DNA of 64,000 bases from Euzebya rosea (GCF_003073135.1 NZ_PGDQ01000001.1:124001-188000), one strand, 5' to 3'; shown: positions 33,870 through 43,432, counted from the stretch's first letter. Notes: a model not told the origin generated them from the letters alone. Translations and numbers: made by a program.

Positions 33870-36800
33870 ATGGACGAGGTGCTGGAACGGTTCGGACCGG
33901 CCACGCGGGAGTGGTTCCGGGCGGCGTTCCCCGCGCCCACCCGCGCCCAGGTCGGGGCATGGAGCCACGCGGTGGAGGGGGACAGCGTCCTGGTCAGCGC
34001 CCCCACCGGGTCGGGCAAGACCCTCGCGGCCTTCCTTGCCGCGATCGACCGGTTGACCACCGAACCACCTGCCGATCACACCCGGGTGCTCTACATCTCC
34101 CCGCTGAAGGCCCTGGCCTACGACGTCGACCGCAACCTCCGGGCACCGCTGGTCGGCATCCAGCAGGCTGCCGCCCGGCTCGGCGTGCAGCTGAACCCCG
34201 TCACCGTCGGGCTGCGCTCCGGTGACACCGACCCCAAGGAACGCCGCCGGTTGGTGTCGGACCCCCCCGACATCCTGATCACCACGCCCGAGTCGTTGTT
34301 CCTCTACCTGACGTCGCGGGCGCGGACGACCCTCGCCGGCGTCGACACCGTCATCATCGACGAGGTCCACGCGGTCGCCGGATCCAAGCGTGGCGCCCAC
34401 ATGGCCGCCTCGATGGAACGTCTCGAGGCGCTGCGGGCCGAGGCCGGCGCCGACCGCCCGCTGCAGCGCATCGGCCTGTCGGCAACCCAGCGACCCCTGA
34501 CGGAGGTCGCCACGTTCCTCGGCGGCGGCACGGTCGGCGCCGACGGCTGGCAGCCCCGACCGGTCCGGATCGTCGAGGTCGCCAGCGACAAGGTGCTCGA
34601 CATCGAGGTCGTCGTCCCGGTCGAGGACATGGCGCGGCTGGGCGAGACGATCCCGTCCACGCCCGAGGGACCCGCGTCGGCCGGGTCGACCGGCTACATG
34701 TCGGAGACCCCGTCGATGGACGCACGCCGGTCGATCTGGCCGGCCGTGCATCCCCTGGTGCTCGACCTGGTCATGGCCCACCGGTCCACGATCGTGTTCA
34801 CCAACTCCCGGCGCCTCAGCGAGCGGCTGTGCGCCCGGCTGAACGACCTGGCGGCCGAACGGTGGTTGGCCGAGCAGTCGACCGAGGACGGCGCCGACCC
34901 CCCCGGTGCCCCGCCGATCATCGCCCGCGCCCACCACGGCTCGGTCGCCCGCGAGCAACGGATGCTGATCGAGGAGGACCTCAAGGCCGGCCGCCTGCCG
35001 TGCGTCGTCGCCACCTCGTCCCTCGAGCTCGGCATCGACATGGGGGCGGTGGACCTGGTCATCCAGGTCGAGTCGCCCGGCAGCGTCGCCAGCGGCCTGC
35101 AGCGGATCGGCCGTGCCGGACACCAGGTCGGGGCCCCCTCGGTCGGCAAGATCTTCCCCAAGTACCGGGGCGACCTGGTCGAGGCGGCCGTGGTCACGCG
35201 ACGGATGCTCGACGGCGAGATCGAGACGACGTCCTACCCGCGCAATCCGCTGGACGTCCTGGCCCAGCAGGTCGTCGCCATGGTGTCGATGGACACCTGG
35301 CAGGTCGACGATCTGTTCGCCGTGCTGCGGGGTGCCGCGCCGTTCGCCGACCTGTCCCGGTCGCAGCTCGACGGGGTGCTGGACATGCTGGCGGGCCGCT
35401 ACCCCTCCGACGAGTTCGCCGAGCTCCGCCCACGGCTCAACTGGGACCGCGTCGCCGACTCCATCACGGGACGTCGCGGGGCCCAGCGGATCGCCGTGAC
35501 CTCCGGCGGCACCATCCCCGACCGTGGCCTGTACGGGGTGTTCCTCGCCGGCGAGGGCCCGGGCCGTCGGGTGGGCGAGCTCGACGAGGAGATGGTCTAC
35601 GAGACCCGCCCGGGCGAGACGATCGTGCTCGGTGCATCGACCTGGCGGATCGAGGACATCACCCGCGACCAGGTGCTGGTCACCCCGGCCCCCGGCGAAC
35701 CCGGCCGGCTGCCGTTCTGGCACGGGGACACGCCCAGCCGCCCGGTTGAGGTCGGCAGGGCCGTCGGGGCCTTCCTCGGCGAGGTCGCCAGGTCCGCGCC
35801 GGCTGACGCCATCGCCACGCTGCGCGAGCGGTACGGCCTGGACGAGCTGGCCGCGACCAACCTCAGCGCCTACGTCGAGGACCAGCGCGAGGCCACCGGG
35901 GTCCTGCCGTCGGACCGGCAGATCGTCGTCGAGCGGTTCCGCGACGAGATCGGCGACTGGCGTGTCTGCATCCTCTCGAGCTTCGGCGGACGGGTCCATG
36001 CCCCGTGGGCGCTGGCGATCGAGGCACGTGCTCGCGAGCGGTTCGGGATCGAGATCGCCACGATGGTCTCCGACGACGGGATCGTCCTGCGGCTCCCCGA
36101 CGCCGGCTGGGGGGACCTGCCCGGCCTCCACGGGCTGGACGACTTCGGTGTCGGGGGCTTCGGCCCGGACGGGGCCGACGACGACGCGGCGCCGGCACCC
36201 GAGCCGGTCCCGGACTGGACCGACGACCGCACCCTGCTCGAGGTGCTGCTGCCCACCGCCGACGAGGTCGAGGACCTGGTCGTCGGCGAGCTGGCCAACT
36301 CCACGTTGTTCGCCAGCCGGTTCCGCGAGTGCGCGGCGCGGGCGCTGCTGCTGCCCAAGCGACGGCCGGGTGGCCGAACCCCCCTGTGGCAGCAACGCCA
36401 GCGGGCACAGGACCTGCTGCGGGTGGCCAGCCGGTTCGGGTCCTTCCCCATCGTGCTGGAGGCCTATCGCGAGTGCCTGCGCGACGTCTTCGACGTCCCG
36501 GCGCTGCGCGGCCTGCTCGGCGACATCAACAGCCGCAAGGTCAGGGTCTCCCAGGTCGCCACCGAGATCGCCTCGCCCTTCGCGTCGTCGCTGCTGTTCG
36601 ACTACGTCGCCGGCTACATGTACGACGGCGACGCCCCGCTGGCCGAACGGCGGGCCTCGGCGCTGACGCTCGACCGCGACCTGCTGGCCGAGCTGCTCGG
36701 CGCCGACGAGCTGCGCGACCTGATCGACACCGACGCGCTGACCGAGCTGGAGCTCGAGCTGCAGCGCTTGGTGCCCGAGCGCCACGCCCGAACCGCCGAC

Positions 36801-38585
36801 GACGTCGCCGACCTGCTGCGCGTCGTCGGTGACCTGCGCACCGACGAGGTCGTCGCACGCACCGACGGCCCCGCAGATGAGTGGCTGGCCGAGCTCGAGC
36901 GCGAACGACGGATCTACCTCGCCCGGGTGGCGGGGGAGGACCGGTGGGTCGCCGTCGAGGACGCCGCCCGCATGCGCGACGGGCTGGGCGTGCCCGTCCC
37001 CGTCGGGCTGCCCGCGGTGCTGGGTCAGGCGGTCGAGCAGCCGCTGCTGGACCTCGTCGCCCGGTTCGCGCGCACCCATGGCCCGTTCCTGCCGGCCGAG
37101 GTGTCGGCCAGGCTCGGGCTGCCACGCAACGCCGTCGACCTGGCCTGCGCGGCGCTGGCCGAGCAGCAACGCCTGACCTCGGGCCACTTCAGGCCCGACG
37201 GCGTCGGTGGTGCCCGGCCGGGAGCCGGCCGCGAGTGGATCGACAACAGCGTCCTTCGACGGCTGCGTCGCCGATCGTTGGCGGCGCTGCGACGCGAGGT
37301 CGAACCCGTCGGCCCCGAGGTGCTGGCCCGGTTCGTCCCGGCCTGGCAGGGCGCGGCGATGTCACCCCGCACGCCGGGGGTGGACCGCACCTTCGAGGTC
37401 GTCGAGCAGCTGCAGGGCGCGCCCATCCCTGCGTCCATCCTCGAACGCGACGTGCTGTCCACCAGGGTCCGCGGCTACACCCCCGCGTGGCTGGACGAGC
37501 TCGCGGCGACCGGCGACATCGTCTGGGCCGGGCTGGGCGCGCTCGGGTCCAGCGACGGCCGCGTCGGGCTGTACCTGCGCGACCAGGCCGCACTGCTGAT
37601 CGACGTGCCTGCGGTCCCCGACGGCCTCGACGAGCCCCAGCAGGCGATCGTCGACCACCTGACCAGCCGCGGCGCCTCCTTCTGGCCGGACCTGTACCGG
37701 GCCGCGGGTGGGGGCGACGAAGCCGACGCGCTGGCGGCCCTGTGGGACCTGGTCTGGCAGGGCCTCGTCACCAACGACAGCCTCCAGCCGCTGCGCGCCC
37801 TGACCGGGGCCGGCCCGCTCCGCCGTGGCCGTTCGGGCCGGGCGAGGCGCCCCGGCCGTGTCGCCAGCCGAACCGGGCCGCCATCGGCGGCCGGCCGCTG
37901 GTCGCTCGTGGCCGACGTCGTCGGACCGGGTGTGCCTGCCACCGAACGGATCGCCGCCAGGGCTGCCGTGATGCTGGCCCGCTACGGCGTCGTGACCAGG
38001 GACTCGGTCGTGGCAGAGGGCAACGTGATCGACGCCGCACACGTGGCGACGCCGGGTTCGTTCAGCGGCATCTACCCGGTGCTGAAGGCCATGGAGGAGG
38101 CCGGCCGTGCCCGTCGCGGGTACTTCGTGGAGGGCATGGGCGGGGCGCAGTTCGCGCTGGCGGGCGCCGTTGACCGGCTGCGATCGATGCGCGAGGACGT
38201 CGAACGTCCCGATGTCGAACCCGAGGTCATCGCGCTGGCCGCCACCGACCCGGCGAACGTCTACGGCGCCGCGGTCGCCTGGCCGACACCCTCCGAAGGG
38301 GGCAAGGGACGTGCTCGACGGGTCGCCGGTGCCCACGTGGTGCTGGTCGACGGTCACCTCGTGCTGTTCCTCGACAAGGGCGGCCGCACCGTGCTGACCT
38401 TCACCGACGACCGGGCACGGCTCGACGCCGCCGCGGCTGCGGCCGCCGGCCTGGTCGAGGCCGGCCGGGTCCGCGACCTGCGCATCACCAAGGTCGACGG
38501 CGAGGTCCCGGCCCAGCAGCCGCTGATCACCTCCTTGCGTGAGGCCGGCTTCACCGACCACCCCAAGGGCCTGGTCCGGCGGTAG
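33870..38585 (+). CDS. lhr: Large ATP-dependent helicase Lhr
   Basis: A 1571-residue superfamily-2 helicase, a 3'-5' translocase acting on DNA:RNA and DNA:DNA duplexes in repair. The N-terminal core (about 1-500) has APTGSGKTLAAF (motif I), DEVHAVAGSKRG (motif II), GLSATQRPL (motif III) and QRIGRAGHQVG (motif VI). It is followed by the Lhr-core winged helix and domain 4, and the long Lhr C-terminal extension (about 870-1571) typical of the full-length actinobacterial type. The start 33870 gives the family's usual N-terminus and lies 8 nt after TAGGAT. It ends 5 bp from a convergent Nei-type glycosylase gene, a neighbourhood also seen in mycobacteria. Confidence 0.93.
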   Translation: MDEVLERFGPATREWFRAAFPAPTRAQVGAWSHAVEGDSVLVSAPTGSGKTLAAFLAAIDRLTTEPPADHTRVLYISPLKALAYDVDRNLRAPLVGIQQAAARLGVQLNPVTVGLRSGDTDPKERRRLVSDPPDILITTPESLFLYLTSRARTTLAGVDTVIIDEVHAVAGSKRGAHMAASMERLEALRAEAGADRPLQRIGLSATQRPLTEVATFLGGGTVGADGWQPRPVRIVEVASDKVLDIEVVVPVEDMARLGETIPSTPEGPASAGSTGYMSETPSMDARRSIWPAVHPLVLDLVMAHRSTIVFTNSRRLSERLCARLNDLAAERWLAEQSTEDGADPPGAPPIIARAHHGSVAREQRMLIEEDLKAGRLPCVVATSSLELGIDMGAVDLVIQVESPGSVASGLQRIGRAGHQVGAPSVGKIFPKYRGDLVEAAVVTRRMLDGEIETTSYPRNPLDVLAQQVVAMVSMDTWQVDDLFAVLRGAAPFADLSRSQLDGVLDMLAGRYPSDEFAELRPRLNWDRVADSITGRRGAQRIAVTSGGTIPDRGLYGVFLAGEGPGRRVGELDEEMVYETRPGETIVLGASTWRIEDITRDQVLVTPAPGEPGRLPFWHGDTPSRPVEVGRAVGAFLGEVARSAPADAIATLRERYGLDELAATNLSAYVEDQREATGVLPSDRQIVVERFRDEIGDWRVCILSSFGGRVHAPWALAIEARARERFGIEIATMVSDDGIVLRLPDAGWGDLPGLHGLDDFGVGGFGPDGADDDAAPAPEPVPDWTDDRTLLEVLLPTADEVEDLVVGELANSTLFASRFRECAARALLLPKRRPGGRTPLWQQRQRAQDLLRVASRFGSFPIVLEAYRECLRDVFDVPALRGLLGDINSRKVRVSQVATEIASPFASSLLFDYVAGYMYDGDAPLAERRASALTLDRDLLAELLGADELRDLIDTDALTELELELQRLVPERHARTADDVADLLRVVGDLRTDEVVARTDGPADEWLAELERERRIYLARVAGEDRWVAVEDAARMRDGLGVPVPVGLPAVLGQAVEQPLLDLVARFARTHGPFLPAEVSARLGLPRNAVDLACAALAEQQRLTSGHFRPDGVGGARPGAGREWIDNSVLRRLRRRSLAALRREVEPVGPEVLARFVPAWQGAAMSPRTPGVDRTFEVVEQLQGAPIPASILERDVLSTRVRGYTPAWLDELAATGDIVWAGLGALGSSDGRVGLYLRDQAALLIDVPAVPDGLDEPQQAIVDHLTSRGASFWPDLYRAAGGGDEADALAALWDLVWQGLVTNDSLQPLRALTGAGPLRRGRSGRARRPGRVASRTGPPSAAGRWSLVADVVGPGVPATERIAARAAVMLARYGVVTRDSVVAEGNVIDAAHVATPGSFSGIYPVLKAMEEAGRARRGYFVEGMGGAQFALAGAVDRLRSMREDVERPDVEPEVIALAATDPANVYGAAVAWPTPSEGGKGRARRVAGAHVVLVDGHLVLFLDKGGRTVLTFTDDRARLDAAAAAAAGLVEAGRVRDLRITKVDGEVPAQQPLITSLREAGFTDHPKGLVRR

Positions 38586-38590
38586 GCAGC

Positions 38591-39454
38591 TCAGCGTCGA
38601 CGGGGACCGGGCCCCTGGCAGCTGGGGCACCAGTAGGTCACCCGGGCGTGATCACCCAGCGACGCCGACCGGATCGGCGTGCTGCACCGGGGGCACGGCC
38701 GTCCCGCCTTGCCGTAGACCCAGACCGACTCCGATCCCCTTTGGCGGCCGGTCAACCGTGCCACCTGGGCGGGGGGACGGGTGGTGATGCGACCGGACCC
38801 GCCGTGGGCGATGTTGGCCTGCAGCAGCGCGGCGGACACGGCCAGCAGTCGATCCCGGACCTCCGGCGGCACCTCGGCCACGGGTGTCCACGGGTCCACC
38901 CGGCAGATGAACAGGACCTCGTTCCTGTAGACGTTGCCGACCCCGGCCAGCACCCGCTGGTCGAGCAGGGCCACGCCGATCGGGGTGTCGGCCAGCGTGT
39001 CCAGCCGCTTGCGGGACTCCGGCAGGTCCAGCTGCTCGCCCTCGGGGACGTGCAGCGGGTCGGGGCCGAGGTTGGCGATCGCCCGGTGGCTGGCGACCTG
39101 CGCCGCCGACAGCAGCTCGACGACCGGGACGGAGAACGCCACGGCCTCGACGTCGGCGGTCCGAAGCACGAGCTTCGCGAAGTGGGCGGGCTTGCGCCAC
39201 TTGCCGCCGGGTGGATAGGTGTGCCACGACCCGGTCATCCGCATGTGGGTGTGCAACGCCAGACCCGACGGGGCGAACCAGTGCAGCAGGTGCTTGCCCC
39301 GCGCCTCGACCCGTTCGACGGTCTGGCCGACCAGCCGTTCGGGCATCAGTCGCCGGACCTGCGGCACCGTCGTGTCGACCCCGGTGATGACCTTGCCGGC
39401 CATGGCGCGCTGCAACGTCGCTGCGGCCCGGAAGATGGTGTCGCCCTCGGGCAC
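38591..39454 (-). CDS. nei: Fpg/Nei-family DNA glycosylase/AP lyase (Nei-type)
   Basis: A 287-residue bifunctional base-excision enzyme removing oxidised bases. After Met removal the N-terminus is Pro-Glu (PEGDT), the catalytic pair. GKHLLHWF holds the beta-lobe Lys, and the helix-two-turn-helix region reads LLDQRVLAGVGNVYRNEVL. The C-terminal zinc finger has two CxxC pairs (CPRC and CPSC). It fits the actinobacterial Nei group rather than MutM. The start is GTG 39454 with GAGG just upstream. Adjacent to lhr, a conserved repair neighbourhood. Confidence 0.9.
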   Translation of the reverse strand: MPEGDTIFRAAATLQRAMAGKVITGVDTTVPQVRRLMPERLVGQTVERVEARGKHLLHWFAPSGLALHTHMRMTGSWHTYPPGGKWRKPAHFAKLVLRTADVEAVAFSVPVVELLSAAQVASHRAIANLGPDPLHVPEGEQLDLPESRKRLDTLADTPIGVALLDQRVLAGVGNVYRNEVLFICRVDPWTPVAEVPPEVRDRLLAVSAALLQANIAHGGSGRITTRPPAQVARLTGRQRGSESVWVYGKAGRPCPRCSTPIRSASLGDHARVTYWCPSCQGPGPRRR

Positions 39455-39587
39455 CCTCAGCCATCCAGCCCGGTCGTCATCGTGGCCATCCTAACGAGCA
39501 GGTGTGACGAAACCCTCGTGGGGGAAACCATGGCGAAACCGATCGGACACTTCTCGACGTTCAACTGATCGCACCCACACCGAATCC

Positions 39588-39617
39588 TTGAGTTGGCCGC
39601 CCGCGTGCCGATATCAC
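39588..39617 (+). promoter_or_regulatory. Candidate promoter for small ORF
   Basis: TTGAGT, an 18-bp spacer and TATCAC, about 46 bp before ATG 39663. The -35 match is good; the -10 match is weak. Confidence 0.3.
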
Positions 39618-39662
39618 AGGTGAAGGAAAATCGACCTCGTGACAGCCCGGAAGGGGGCAGGC

Positions 39663-39866
39663 ATGGAGCAGATCCGGATCGACCGCCGGGAGCTCCGCCT
39701 GCGAGCGCGGCACCGCCAGGAACGCGTTGCCGCCCGCGCCGAGGGACTCGTGCCGCTGCGGTACACCGCCGCACCAGCCGGTGGGGACGCCGACGACGAC
39801 TTGCTCGCCCGCATCGACGAGGTGCTCGGCCAGCAGCGGATCGCCGAGGACGAAGACCAGGCCTGA
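39663..39866 (+). CDS. Small charged hypothetical protein
   Basis: A 67-residue soluble protein: an Arg-rich N-terminal half (RIDRRELRLRARHRQERVA), a short linker, then an acidic helical end (DDDLLARIDEVLGQQ). No known family. ATG 39663 has GGGGGCAGG upstream; GTG 39639 would add eight residues. Charge layout resembles small nucleic-acid- or ribosome-associated proteins, but this is a loose analogy. Possible stem-loops follow the gene (CCAGGCC at 39872 with GGCCTGG at 39905). Confidence 0.5.
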   Translation: MEQIRIDRRELRLRARHRQERVAARAEGLVPLRYTAAPAGGDADDDLLARIDEVLGQQRIAEDEDQA

Positions 39867-39871
39867 GACGA

Positions 39872-39911
39872 CCAGGCCCGATAGGACCGGGCTCGACAGG
39901 ACCTGGCCTGG
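39872..39911 (+). terminator. Possible terminator after small ORF
   Basis: A 7-bp outer stem, CCAGGCC with GGCCTGG, enclosing an alternative inner stem GCCCG/CGGGC. It lies just after the 67-codon gene and before the FKBP lipoprotein promoter. Confidence 0.35.
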
Positions 39912-39973
39912 ATACGCCGGTCGGACGGCCGTACCGGTCCGGGGGGCCGAGCGGTGGGCCCCGATCGTGCTGC

Positions 39974-39979
39974 TACCGT
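39974..39979 (+). promoter_or_regulatory. -10 box of leaderless FKBP lipoprotein gene
   Basis: TACCGT, 8 nt before ATG 39988. Confidence 0.45.
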
Positions 39980-39987
39980 CGCCGCCC

Positions 39988-41019
39988 ATGATTTCACGCC
40001 CCTCCACGCGCACGCTGGCCGTGCTGCTCGCCTGCCTGTCCCTGCTCGCCACCGCCTGCGGTGCCAGCACGGACGCCACCACCGAGGACGCCTCGGAGTC
40101 CGCCGCGACCGACACGGCCACCGACACGACGAGCGAGGACTCCGCGGCCGAGGATGACGCCGACGCCACCTCCACCGTCGAGGTGTCGACCGACGCCCGC
40201 GGTGTCGAGGTCTCCGAGGGCCTCGACAGCAAGCCCGAGATCACGCTGCCCGACGGCGAGCCGCCGGCCGAGCTGGTCGTGGTGGACATCGTCGAGGGCG
40301 ACGGCGAGGTCGTCCCCGAGGGCGCGACCGTCACCACCGACTACGTCGGCGTGTCGTGGACCAACGACGGCGAGGAGTTCGACTCCTCCTGGGACCGTGG
40401 CGAACCGGCGACGTTCCCGCTGTCGGGCGTGATCCAGGGTTGGACCGAGGGCATCCCCGGCATGAAGGTCGGCGGCCGCCGGCTGCTGATCATCCCACCG
40501 GACCAGGCCTACGGCGAGGCGGCCCCGAGCCCGGCCATCGCGGCCAACGACACCCTCGTGTTCGTCATCGACCTCGTCGAGGTCGTCCCGCCGCCGGAGC
40601 CCATCACCCCCACAACCGACGCCCGCGGCGTCGAGGTCGAGGGCGACCTGGACAGCAAGCCCGAGATCACGCTGCCCGGCGGTGAGCCGCCGGCCGAGCT
40701 CGTCGTGGTCGACATCGTCGAGGGCGACGGCGAGGTCGTGCCGTTCGACGCCGCCGTCACCACCGACTACGTCGGCGTGTCGTGGACCAACGACGGCGAG
40801 GAGTTCGACTCCTCCTGGGACCGCGGCGAACCCGCCACCTTCCCGCTGTCCGGCGTCATCCCCGGCTGGACCGAGGGCATCCCGGGCATGAAGGTCGGCG
40901 GCCGCCGGCTGCTGATCATCCCGCCGGACATGGCCTACGGTGCCTCTGCCCCGAGCCCGGCCATCGCGGCCAACGACACGCTCGTCTTCGTCATCGACAT
41001 GGTCGAGATCGCCGGCTGA
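39988..41019 (+). CDS. Lipoprotein with two tandem FKBP-type prolyl isomerase domains
   Basis: A 343-residue surface lipoprotein. The signal ends in the lipobox LLATACGA. An acidic Thr/Ser/Asp linker follows to about residue 70, then two FKBP peptidyl-prolyl cis-trans isomerase domains (about 72-205 and 214-343). Each has VTTDYVGVSW, FDSSWDRGEPATFPL and IPGMKVGGRRLLIIPP. The domains are nearly identical in protein and DNA with a 426-bp period. It probably folds exported proteins at the outer membrane face. A cytosolic-type FKBP gene follows 49 bp later. ATG 39988 gives the signal peptide and lies 8 nt after TACCGT. Confidence 0.9.
   Translation: MISRPSTRTLAVLLACLSLLATACGASTDATTEDASESAATDTATDTTSEDSAAEDDADATSTVEVSTDARGVEVSEGLDSKPEITLPDGEPPAELVVVDIVEGDGEVVPEGATVTTDYVGVSWTNDGEEFDSSWDRGEPATFPLSGVIQGWTEGIPGMKVGGRRLLIIPPDQAYGEAAPSPAIAANDTLVFVIDLVEVVPPPEPITPTTDARGVEVEGDLDSKPEITLPGGEPPAELVVVDIVEGDGEVVPFDAAVTTDYVGVSWTNDGEEFDSSWDRGEPATFPLSGVIPGWTEGIPGMKVGGRRLLIIPPDMAYGASAPSPAIAANDTLVFVIDMVEIAG
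40201..41010. repeat. 426-bp intragenic tandem duplication (FKBP domain)
   Basis: The two FKBP domains of the lipoprotein gene repeat at DNA level with a 426-bp period, including long identical stretches around 40333-40400 and 40759-40826. Near-identity suggests a recent duplication or gene conversion. Confidence 0.85.
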
Positions 41020-41068
41020 CCAGCCGGCCCCGACCGCCGACACCCCCAAGCATCCACAGGAGTCATCC

Positions 41069-41467
41069 ATGTCCGCAGCAGACATCACCGTCACCGGTGA
41101 CCGGGGCGCCAAGCCCGTCATCTCCCTCCCCGACGCGCCGCCCCCCGCTGACTTGGTCGTCACCGACCTGGTCGAGGGCGACGGCCCCGAGGCCGGCCCC
41201 AACGCGACCGTGACCGTCCACTACGTGGGCGTGTCGTGGACCCACGGGGGCACGCAGTTCGACGCCTCCTGGGACCGGGGGGACACCATCTCCTTCGGCC
41301 TCAACCAGGTCATCGCCGGCTGGACCGAGGGCATCCCCGGCATGAAGGTCGGCGGCCGTCGCATGCTGGTCATCCCGCCGCACAAGGGCTACGGCGCCCA
41401 GTCGCCCACCCCCGCCATCGCGGCCAACGACACGCTCGTCTTCGTCATCGACCTGGTGGCCGTCTAG
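41069..41467 (+). CDS. FKBP-type peptidyl-prolyl cis-trans isomerase
   Basis: A 132-residue single-domain FKBP without a signal peptide, so cytosolic. The motifs VHYVGVSWTHGGTQFDASW, WTEGIPGMKVGGRRMLVIP and NDTLVFVIDLV match the active-site strand, flap and terminal strand of FKBPs. It is closely related to the two domains of the preceding lipoprotein but more diverged than they are from each other. ATG 41069 follows AGGAG. Likely co-transcribed with the lipoprotein gene. Confidence 0.92.
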   Translation: MSAADITVTGDRGAKPVISLPDAPPPADLVVTDLVEGDGPEAGPNATVTVHYVGVSWTHGGTQFDASWDRGDTISFGLNQVIAGWTEGIPGMKVGGRRMLVIPPHKGYGAQSPTPAIAANDTLVFVIDLVAV

Positions 41468-41622
41468 AACCCACGATGCAGCTGTTCGGGCTGGCGTTCG
41501 CCGGCCCGAACAGGTATGACCGAGGCCAGTCCTGGGAACCATGCGTGACCAGATCGAGGCCGCCCGCCGATGTCACCGCCGCCCCTGCGGGCTGCGGGTC
41601 GGGCGACCGCGACGAACCGACC

Positions 41623-41651
41623 TTGACCTCTATCCCACCCAAGGGTGTGAC
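41623..41651 (+). promoter_or_regulatory. Candidate promoter of osmolyte gene trio
   Basis: TTGACC, a 17-bp spacer and TGTGAC, ending 5 nt before ATG 41657, which would give a leaderless message. The -35 match is strong, the -10 weak. Confidence 0.4.
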
Positions 41652-41656
41652 CACAC

Positions 41657-43432
41657 ATGTGCGGCTTCGCCGGCGAGCATCGCTTCGACGGACGCCATCC
41701 GGATGATCGTGCCGTGGCCAGGATGGCCGCGACCATGGACGACCGAGGACCCGACGGGCAGGGGATGGAGATCCTCGGCCGCGTCGCCCTCGGCCACCGC
41801 CGGCTGAAGATCATCGACCTGTCCGACGCCGGCGCGCAGCCGATGCGTCGCGACCGGTACGGGCTGGTCTTCAACGGCTGCATCTACAACTACCCCGAGC
41901 TGCGGCAGGAGCTGGCCGAGGCCGGCTGGGAGTTCCGCTCCACCAGCGACACCGAGGTCATCCTCGTCGGCTGGATGCACTGGGGCGAGGGGTTGCTGGA
42001 CCGCCTGCAGGGCATGTTCGCCTTCGCGATCCACGACGAGCGCACCGGCGAGACGGTGCTGGCCCGCGACCGCCTGGGCATCAAGCCCCTGTACCTCGCG
42101 GAGGGGGCCGGTCGGCTGCGGTTCGCCTCGACCCTGCCGGCCCTGCTGGCCGGCGGCGGGATCGACACCGAGATCGACCTGGTCGCCCTCCACCACTACC
42201 TGACGTTCCACTCCGTCGTCCCTGCCCCGCGCACGATCCTGCGCGGTGTCCGCAAGCTGCCCCCGGCCACCGTCATGCGCATCGCCGGTGACGGCACGAC
42301 CAGCCAGCGCACCTACTGGAAGGCCGAGTGGGCCCGCCGGGAGGACCGCTCGGACTGGACGCACGCCGACTGGGTCGACGGGACCCTCGACGTCATGCGC
42401 CGGGCGGTCACCCGCCGGCTCGTCGCCGACGTGCCTGTCGGTGTGCTGCTGTCCGGCGGCCTCGACTCCTCCCTCGTCGTCGGGCTGCTCGCCGAGCAGG
42501 GCCAGCAGGGGCTGTCGACCTTCTCCGTGGGCTTCGGGGCCATACGTGGCGAGGCCGGTGACGAGTTCGAGTACTCCGACATCATCGCCCGCGAGTTCGA
42601 CACCGACCACCACCAGATCCGCGTGCCCGGCCTGCGGACCCTCGAGGCGCTGCCGCCGACCATCGCCGCGATGAACGAGCCGATGGTCAGCCACGACTGC
42701 GTCGGCTTCTACCTCCTCAGCCAGGAGGTCGCCAAGAACATCAAGGTCGTGCAGTCCGGGCAGGGCGCCGACGAGCTGTTCGCCGGGTACCACTGGTATC
42801 CGCCGCTGGCCGACGTGACGCCCGAGGAGGCGCTGGCCACCTACCGTGCGGCGTTCTTCGACCGTCCCCACGAGCACATGGCCGACGTCCTCTCGCCGGC
42901 CTACCGGCTGGACCACGACGCCTCCGGAGCCTTCGTGGCCGAGCACTTCGGTGCCCCGGGTGCCGACAGCGCCCTTGACCGGGGCCTGCGCCTGGACGCC
43001 AACGTGATGCTGGTCGACGACCCCGTCAAGCGCGTGGACTCCATGACGATGGCGTGGGGCCTGGAGGCCCGTGTGCCGTTCCTGGACCACGAGGTCGTGG
43101 AGTTCGCCGCGTCCGCCCCGCCGGAGCTGCACCTCGCCGACGGCGGCAAGGGGCTGCTCAAGGCAGCCGGTCGCAAGGTCATCCCCAGCGAGGTCATCGA
43201 CCGGCCCAAGGGGTACTTCCCCGTCCCGGCGCTGAAGTACCTGGAGGGCGAGGTGCTGGACATGGTGCGTGGGGCCGTGACCGGCGACACGGCCCGACAG
43301 CGCGGCCTCTTCGCGCCCGCCTACCTGGATCGACTGCTCGAGGCCCCCAACGAGGACCTGACACCGCTGCGCGGCAACCGTCTCTGGCAGCTCGCGCTGC
43401 TCGAGCTGTGGCTGCAGACACACGGGGTGTGA
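41657..43432 (+). CDS. asnO: N-acetylglutaminylglutamine amidotransferase (AsnB-like)
   Basis: A 591-residue class-II amidotransferase of the asparagine-synthetase family. It converts N-acetylglutaminylglutamine to its amide, the osmolyte NAGGN. The protein starts MCGFAGEHRF, exposing the Cys nucleophile after Met removal. The glutaminase domain has GHRRLKIIDLSDAGAQPM and FNGCIYNY, with Cys in the usual FNGEIYNY position. The synthetase domain has the PP-loop LLSGGLDSS at about residue 265. It is first of three tightly packed genes known as a conserved trio. Start 41657 is fixed by the required Cys2. Confidence 0.93.
   Translation: MCGFAGEHRFDGRHPDDRAVARMAATMDDRGPDGQGMEILGRVALGHRRLKIIDLSDAGAQPMRRDRYGLVFNGCIYNYPELRQELAEAGWEFRSTSDTEVILVGWMHWGEGLLDRLQGMFAFAIHDERTGETVLARDRLGIKPLYLAEGAGRLRFASTLPALLAGGGIDTEIDLVALHHYLTFHSVVPAPRTILRGVRKLPPATVMRIAGDGTTSQRTYWKAEWARREDRSDWTHADWVDGTLDVMRRAVTRRLVADVPVGVLLSGGLDSSLVVGLLAEQGQQGLSTFSVGFGAIRGEAGDEFEYSDIIAREFDTDHHQIRVPGLRTLEALPPTIAAMNEPMVSHDCVGFYLLSQEVAKNIKVVQSGQGADELFAGYHWYPPLADVTPEEALATYRAAFFDRPHEHMADVLSPAYRLDHDASGAFVAEHFGAPGADSALDRGLRLDANVMLVDDPVKRVDSMTMAWGLEARVPFLDHEVVEFAASAPPELHLADGGKGLLKAAGRKVIPSEVIDRPKGYFPVPALKYLEGEVLDMVRGAVTGDTARQRGLFAPAYLDRLLEAPNEDLTPLRGNRLWQLALLELWLQTHGV

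Noticed and set aside
33855-37187. 1110-codon open frame antisense to lhr
   Set aside because: Strand opposite contains all helicase motifs in order. The antisense product is a Gly/Arg/Pro/His-rich sequence with no domain, typical of high-GC shadow frames.
41069-41467. Third copy of the same recent FKBP duplication
   Set aside because: It is clearly homologous, but its sequence is much more diverged than the two lipoprotein domains are from each other, so it is an older paralogue.
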